10,346 nucleotides of DNA from Nitrospinota bacterium (GTDB lineage: Bacteria > Nitrospinota > Nitrospinia > UBA9942): assembly GCA_016234205.1 (NCBI GenBank), contig JACRGN010000152.1, forward strand, positions 1 through 10,346. The letters are read 5' to 3'. Below the pieces are notes generated by a model. The model was not told the origin of the DNA, did not search any database, and saw only the letters and a program-made list of their open reading frames with translations. The position numbers and the translations under genes were made by a program. Of this stretch, positions 7,173 through 10,346 are shown piece by piece (the stretch's first letter is position 1; each line of letters opens with the position of its first letter).

Positions 7173-8117
7173 ATGAACAGAAAAATAATTAATCTTAACC
7201 ACAGAGACACAGAGGCACAGAAAAAAAAACAGATTAAACCGTTTTTAAAATCTCTGTGTCTCAGTGCCTCTGTGGCTTTCTTTATGCTCTTGCTTCTTGC
7301 AGATAATGTAAATGCAGCGGGATGTACACTAATAGAGCCTGAGGCACTGAAAAGGGCTATAGAAAATAAATCTATATACAATATGATCATATTTGATGTT
7401 CGTCCACGGTATACTCCTGACTCGAAGCGTAGGTTTGATCTTGAGACTAATGTGAAGCGTATCCCGTCGAGTCTCTGGGCGCCTCTTGAAAAGATTGAAC
7501 TGGACCTGGTTGGTAAGGTGGAGGAACTTATTGATAGGAATGTTATTCTGGTGGGGGAGAATACAGAGTCCGCAGAAAGTGTATGCAGGTTTATGATGAA
7601 AAAAGATTATGGAATTCGTAATATATATGTCTTAAAAGGGGGTATGGAGAAATGGGATGGTCCTATTAAAGATGATATTACAAAAGTTGAATGTGCGATG
7701 ATTACCTCCAGAGAGTTGATGAATATGATGAAATCTGGAAAAAATGTTGAGATAGTTGACAAACGTTTAGCAGATGAATATCATGAGGGACATATACCAG
7801 GTGCAGTATTACGACCTGGCGAAATGAGACAGCCTTCACTAAAATATCTTATAACAAAACGGGAATTGCGTATAAAAAGGGCGCGGGAGAATACTATCGT
7901 CGTCTATGTGTATGATAATGAAGTTCAAACCATGCTGGATTGTAAGTATGAAAAATATTTCTCACATCCTGCATGGTATCCTGATGGTAATAATGATAAT
8001 AAGAAAGCAAAAAAAGATGTTTATGTGCTTAGAGGCGGAATGAAGGTATGGGAAGGAGAAGTAAAAAAAGATTATCTGGAAATATTGAAAAAGAGAGTTA
8101 AGGAGAAACTGAAATGA
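7173..8117 (+). CDS. Exported tandem rhodanese-like protein lacking the catalytic cysteines
   Basis: A 314-residue protein. The signal peptide is residues 1-48, partly encoded by repeat DNA (NHRDTEAQ n-region, core SASVAFFMLLLL, cleavage NVNA|AG). Two rhodanese-like domains (PF00581) follow. Domain 1, about 51-165, has CTLIEPEAL, IIFDVRP, VILVGENTESAE, IYVLKGGMEKWDGP. Domain 2, about 172-297, has VEIVDKRLADEYHEGHIPGA, TIVVYVYDNE, VYVLRGGMKVWEGE. Active rhodaneses carry a C-x-x-G-x-R/S loop after the central strand; here the positions read GENTES and VYDNEV with no Cys, so sulfur transfer is not expected. A structural or binding role outside the cytoplasm is inferred. Gene 7 is a paralogue. 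The start follows gene 5 by 9 nt with a weak RBS (AAGGA, 7162-7166) and a shortened version of the gene 2-4 start cassette. Confidence 0.9.
   Translation: MNRKIINLNHRDTEAQKKKQIKPFLKSLCLSASVAFFMLLLLADNVNAAGCTLIEPEALKRAIENKSIYNMIIFDVRPRYTPDSKRRFDLETNVKRIPSSLWAPLEKIELDLVGKVEELIDRNVILVGENTESAESVCRFMMKKDYGIRNIYVLKGGMEKWDGPIKDDITKVECAMITSRELMNMMKSGKNVEIVDKRLADEYHEGHIPGAVLRPGEMRQPSLKYLITKRELRIKRARENTIVVYVYDNEVQTMLDCKYEKYFSHPAWYPDGNNDNKKAKKDVYVLRGGMKVWEGEVKKDYLEILKKRVKEKLK
7199..7275. repeat. Inverted CACAGAG-type repeat in the gene 6 signal peptide
   Basis: Arms 7199-7223 and 7251-7275 pair at 21 of 25 positions around an A-rich 27-nt loop. The sequence resembles the CCACAGAGRCACAGAG dyad that I recognise from many bacterial genomes, which gives NHRDTEAQ-type peptides. 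The first arm encodes the n-region and the second the start of the hydrophobic core. Confidence 0.85.
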
Positions 8118-8121
8118 ATTG

Positions 8122-8189
8122 AGTGTAAGTGAACAGTGACAGTGTCAGTTAAAGGTCTTTTGCTGACACTAACACTAATCACTGACACT
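8122..8189. repeat. Intergenic hairpin upstream of gene 7
   Basis: Arms 8122-8148 and 8163-8189 pair at 22 of 27 positions with a 14-nt loop. The units (AGTGTC / GACACT) are the same as those in the signal-peptide repeats of genes 3 and 5, but here they are noncoding. The hairpin ends 5 nt before the gene 7 RBS and fills most of the 89-nt gap. It has no clear T-run after it, so an mRNA-processing, stability or attenuation role is as likely as termination. Confidence 0.85.
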
Positions 8190-8192
8190 TTA

Positions 8193-8206
8193 TTAGGAGG
8201 TGCAAT
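8193..8206 (+). promoter_or_regulatory. Ribosome binding site of gene 7
   Basis: AGGAGG (8195-8200) lies 6 nt before the ATG at 8207. It is the best Shine-Dalgarno match in the window. Confidence 0.85.
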
Positions 8207-9004
8207 ATGAAAAAATTATTATATATAATTTCAGCCTTTTTCTTTGTGTCCTTCGTGTTCTTCGTGGTTAATCAGGTTTTTATCCCTTCATCATCGGAGG
8301 CATCGGAATGTATCCTTATTGAGCCTGAAGATATGAAGATGAGATATGAAGATAGAGCAATTCTTTTAAATGATATGTTCATATTTGATGTTCGCCCTTA
8401 TCTGATAGCCAATAAGGGGAAACGTATTCCGATGTCTATGGCTATTACTTATGAGTCTCTTGAAAATGAGCTTACTTATGAGATAGAAGTGTGGAAAGGG
8501 AAAGATATCTATCTGGTAGGTGAAGATACTGAATCAACAGAGAATTTTTGCAAAGTCATGCTGAAGAAAAAATATCCGATTGATGATATTTATGTTTTAA
8601 AGGGCGGAATGAAGTCATGGAATGGACCTGTTATTGCGGGGAAGTTTGAGGATGTGATATGTGAAGAGATAGATTTGCAGGATGTATTGAACTTGAAAGA
8701 TTCGGAAAGAAAAGTTGAATTTGTTGATATGCGTTCACTAAAAGATTATGAGAATGGGCATATACCCGGTGCAGTAGGTGAGGGTGCATTCAGCCGGGAA
8801 AATCTATGCTTAACAGGTGTATTCTCAAGGGCGGTACGGGAGGATGGTCTTGTGGTTTTTGTAGGATATACCGAGCCAGAAACTTTGCATAGATGCAGGG
8901 TGCTGAAATGGGCAGTTGGATATAACAATATGCATGCCCTTAAAGGAAACATGAAGGCATGGAAAGGGTTGCTGGAAAAGGGTAGATTCGCAGGTCGTTA
9001 TTAA
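8207..9004 (+). CDS. Exported tandem rhodanese-like protein, paralogue of gene 6
   Basis: A 265-residue protein. The signal peptide or N-terminal anchor is residues 1-33 (KKLLYIISAFFFVSFVFFVV), and part of the core is encoded by a repeat-like segment at 8241-8272. Domain 1, about 35-142, has CILIEPEDM, MFIFDVRP, IYLVGEDTESTE, IYVLKGGMKSWNGP. Domain 2, about 150-256, has VEFVDMRSLKDYENGHIPGA, VVFVGYTEPE, MHALKGNMKAWKG. As in gene 6, the catalytic Cys loop is missing in both domains (GEDTES and GYTEPE). The conserved VGE(N/D)TES(A/T)E loop in both paralogues suggests that this altered site is kept for a purpose and is not decay. Cys at about 35, 115, 152, 201 and 230 could form disulfides. It could be a membrane-anchored partner of the FGE-like or propeller proteins, but that is inference from gene order only. 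Confidence 0.9.
   Translation: MKKLLYIISAFFFVSFVFFVVNQVFIPSSSEASECILIEPEDMKMRYEDRAILLNDMFIFDVRPYLIANKGKRIPMSMAITYESLENELTYEIEVWKGKDIYLVGEDTESTENFCKVMLKKKYPIDDIYVLKGGMKSWNGPVIAGKFEDVICEEIDLQDVLNLKDSERKVEFVDMRSLKDYENGHIPGAVGEGAFSRENLCLTGVFSRAVREDGLVVFVGYTEPETLHRCRVLKWAVGYNNMHALKGNMKAWKGLLEKGRFAGRY
8241..8272. repeat. Repeat-like segment in the gene 7 signal peptide
   Basis: This reads TTTGTGTCCTTCGTG followed by TTCTTCGTGGTTAA, one orientation of a widespread short bacterial repeat I recognise (the opposite orientation gives NTKDTKNTK-type peptides). It encodes FVSFVFFVVN of the hydrophobic core. No inverted partner is seen nearby, so this is a half element. Confidence 0.6.
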
Positions 9005-9066
9005 GAGAGTCAAAGAGAGACTGAATTGGTTAAGGTTTTGACTATTTGATATTTATTCTTTCGGCT

Positions 9067-9981
9067 ATGAAGAAATATGGAATACTTTTAGTGATATTTT
9101 TTTTCTACTCCATTTCCCCGCAGGTTGTAAGCGGAGAAGATATGGTTTTTGTCAAAGGCGGGTGTTTTCAGATGGGAGATACCTTTGTAGATGCAGAGAG
9201 TAAAAATAGAGAGAGCAAAGAAAAACCTGTGCATAAGGAAGGTGACGAAAAGCCTGTGCATGAAGTATGTGTGGATGATTTTTATATAGGGAAGTATGAA
9301 GTAACAGTGGGTGAGTTCAGGGAATTTTTAAATACTACAGGATACATGACGGAAGATGAAATTGGAGATGGCTGTTTTGTCTTTGTAGGAAGAGAATGGA
9401 AAAAGGACAAAAACAGGAATTGGCGTAATCCTGGCTTTTTACAGGATGATACTCATCCAGTATGCTGTGTATCATGGAATGATGCTGTAGCTTATGCTGA
9501 GTGGTTTTCAGGTAAGCTTGCCCCTGCAGGCAGTAAGCAGGGGACAGGCTTGTCCTCGCAAGCTATAAGCGGGGAAAAGAGGTATCGTCTGCCAACAGAA
9601 GCGGAGTGGGAGTATGCGGCAAGGAGCGGAGGGAAAAGGGAGAAATATTCTGGTGGTGACGATTTAGACAGTGTAGCGTGGTATGCTAACAACTCAGGCA
9701 GTAAAACCCATCCGGTAGGACAGAAAAATCCAAATGTATTGGGATTATATGACATGACAGGGAATCTATGGGAATGGTGTTCAGACTGGTATGATGAGAA
9801 ATATTACAGTAATAGTCCAAAGGATAATCCTAAAGGTGCTGTTAGCGGAATTTATCATGTTTTGCGCGGCGGTTCATGGTACAATGTTTCGCATCGCTTA
9901 GGAACTTTTGTCCGCGCCCAGCGCGAGCCTGAGAAGCGGGCTGACGGCAGTGGGTTTCGGCTTGCAGCCTCCGTGAAATAA
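9067..9981 (+). CDS. Exported FGE-sulfatase-like protein with inserted palindromic elements
   Basis: About 304 residues from ATG 9067. A TTG at 9046 would add seven residues, and neither start has a convincing RBS. The signal peptide is about 1-23 (KKYGILLVIFFFYSISPQVV, cleavage VSG|ED). The FGE-like domain spans about 25-301: MVFVKGGCFQMGD, EKPVHEVCVDDFYIGKYEVT, GCFVFVGREW, HPVCCVSWNDAVAYAEWF, RYRLPTEAEWEYAARSGG, THPVGQKNPNVLGLYDMTGN, LWEWCSDWYD, VLRGGSWYN and GSGFRLAAS. The catalytic FGE cysteines after GGSW are replaced by non-Cys residues. Residues about 151-170 (APAGSKQGT, then LSSQAISGE) are two tandem palindromic elements also found in genes 2 and 3. Near residue 53 a short EKPVH duplication occurs. 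The last 30 codons are much richer in G+C (36 of 50 at 9911-9960) than the codons just before (21 of 60 at 9781-9840). Confidence 0.88.
   Translation: MKKYGILLVIFFFYSISPQVVSGEDMVFVKGGCFQMGDTFVDAESKNRESKEKPVHKEGDEKPVHEVCVDDFYIGKYEVTVGEFREFLNTTGYMTEDEIGDGCFVFVGREWKKDKNRNWRNPGFLQDDTHPVCCVSWNDAVAYAEWFSGKLAPAGSKQGTGLSSQAISGEKRYRLPTEAEWEYAARSGGKREKYSGGDDLDSVAWYANNSGSKTHPVGQKNPNVLGLYDMTGNLWEWCSDWYDEKYYSNSPKDNPKGAVSGIYHVLRGGSWYNVSHRLGTFVRAQREPEKRADGSGFRLAASVK
9516..9546. repeat. 31-nt palindromic element, copy B (in gene 8)
   Basis: It matches 2105-2135 of gene 2 at 29 of 31 positions with the CCCCTGC/GCAGGGG dyad. It is directly followed by the 27-nt element at 9549-9575, so the loop between WFSGK and RYRLPTEAEW is made wholly of two elements. 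Confidence 0.88.
9549..9575. repeat. 27-nt palindromic element, copy B (in gene 8)
   Basis: It matches 4770-4796 of gene 3 at 25 of 27 positions. One change (TCCTCGC for TCCCCGC) weakens the stem. It is read in the same frame as in gene 3. Confidence 0.86.
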
Positions 9982-10047
9982 GAGTCAAAGAGTTAAAGTG
10001 TCAGAGAGTCAGGGCTTTGATACTTTGATACTCTGATACTTTGACAC
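9982..10047. repeat. Intergenic imperfect hairpin after gene 8
   Basis: It begins directly after the gene 8 stop codon. Arm 9982-10012 (GAGTCAAAG-type units) and arm 10017-10047 (CTTTGATA/CTCTGATA 7-8 bp units) pair at about 21 of 31 positions with a 4-nt loop. It could act as a transcript-end or stability structure, but no T-run follows. A degenerate relative lies after gene 7 (AGTCAAA 9008-9014 with TTTGACT 9037-9043). Confidence 0.65.
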
Positions 10048-10071
10048 TATTATATATCCCCACAAAATTCC

Positions 10072-10346
10072 ATGCAAAAGTTTCCGGACACTTATAAAAT
10101 ACATGTCCTCGAATGTTTTTATCTGGGATTGGTGCTGTTTTTTGCTATTACGATTATCTCAAGCCCTCTCCTTGCCTCTGAAATGCCTGCCCCTGAACGA
10201 GTTAACATGCCCTTGAGTGATTCTATCAAGGGTCATGGGGCTGAAATATTTGTACAGATGGGGCATTCAGGTTCGGTTCTCTCTGTAGCATTTTCTCCTG
10301 ATGGACAATATGTATTATCCGGTGGTAAGGATAAAATCCTCATACT
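10072..10346 (+). CDS. Exported WD40-repeat protein, N-terminal part
   Basis: The frame is open from ATG 10072 to the right edge (91 codons). Residues about 13-36 form a hydrophobic signal segment (LGLVLFFAITIISSPLLA|SE). After a short linker comes the first WD40 repeat: MGHSGSVLSVAFSPDGQYVL, then SGGKDKILI. This is the GHxxxVxSVAFSPDG type, different from the PD40 propellers at the other end of the window. Such proteins often continue with many WD40 repeats and sometimes a caspase-like peptidase domain, but nothing beyond the first repeat can be seen here. No good RBS is visible before the ATG. Confidence 0.85.
   Translation, partial: MQKFPDTYKIHVLECFYLGLVLFFAITIISSPLLASEMPAPERVNMPLSDSIKGHGAEIFVQMGHSGSVLSVAFSPDGQYVLSGGKDKILI

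Noticed and set aside
7311..7326. Lipoprotein box at NAAGC in gene 6
   Set aside because: Position -3 is Ala rather than Leu/Val/Ile, and the Cys aligns with the Cys of CILIEPE in gene 7, where no lipobox exists; it is better seen as part of the domain.
8149..8206. Rho-independent terminator between genes 6 and 7
   Set aside because: The hairpin has no downstream T-run and its stem is not G/C-rich, so intrinsic termination is unsupported.
9046..9066. TTG start of gene 8
   Set aside because: An ATG seven codons later gives a typical compact signal peptide (MKKYG...). The TTG has only a distant AAGG upstream, so it is kept only as an alternative.
10041..10070. TTGACA at 10041 as a -35 box for the WD40 gene
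   Set aside because: It is part of the 7-8 bp repeat arm, and no -10 hexamer lies at 16-18 bp spacing; the nearby TATATA is too close.

Overview
The window is fully coding on the + strand. It holds nine closely packed genes, the first and last cut by the window edges, and every gene whose 5' end is visible begins with a secretion signal. The modest G+C, the many Sec-type signal peptides on periplasm-type folds and the TolB-like propellers suggest a Gram-negative, probably uncultivated bacterium. Similar short dyad repeats inside ORFs are familiar to me from Nitrospirota-, Planctomycetota- and deltaproteobacteria-like metagenomic genomes. No marker gene is present, so the phylum cannot be fixed.

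Layout: (1) 2-637, the C-terminal end of a PD40/TolB-like beta-propeller; (2) 651-2981 and (3) 3049-5289, two full-length paralogues with about twelve PD40 repeats each, most simply read as two six-bladed propellers; (4) 5303-6271 and (5) 6261-7163, exported FGE-sulfatase-like (SUMF1/C-type-lectin-fold) proteins; (6) 7173-8117 and (7) 8207-9004, exported tandem-rhodanese-like proteins; (8) 9067-9981, a third FGE-like protein; (9) from 10072, the start of an exported WD40 protein. Gaps are 13, 67, 13, -11, 9, 89, 62 and 90 nt, so an operon or a few coupled operons is likely. No promoter is obvious inside it.

The genes look like an array of exported binding modules rather than enzymes. The three FGE-like proteins lack the catalytic cysteine pair of formylglycine-generating enzyme, and both rhodanese domains in both rhodanese genes lack the catalytic Cys loop. 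Each family is represented by two or three tandem paralogues. I infer extracytoplasmic scaffolding, ligand binding or assembly, but the target is unknown.

The most striking feature is a dense set of short repeats lying inside the coding sequences. They are 6-7 bp tandem units, usually with an inverted partner nearby, plus compact hairpins of about 18-48 nt. They are found (a) in or flanking the signal-peptide codons of genes 2-6, where they encode the hydrophobic core, and around the start of gene 7; (b) in loops of the propellers, at corresponding places in paralogues; (c) in a surface loop of two FGE-like genes; and (d) in the intergenic gaps. Two of the elements occur in unrelated protein families in the same reading frame. 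This resembles the in-frame palindromic elements of Rickettsia (RPE), but here signal sequences themselves appear to be made of repeat DNA.
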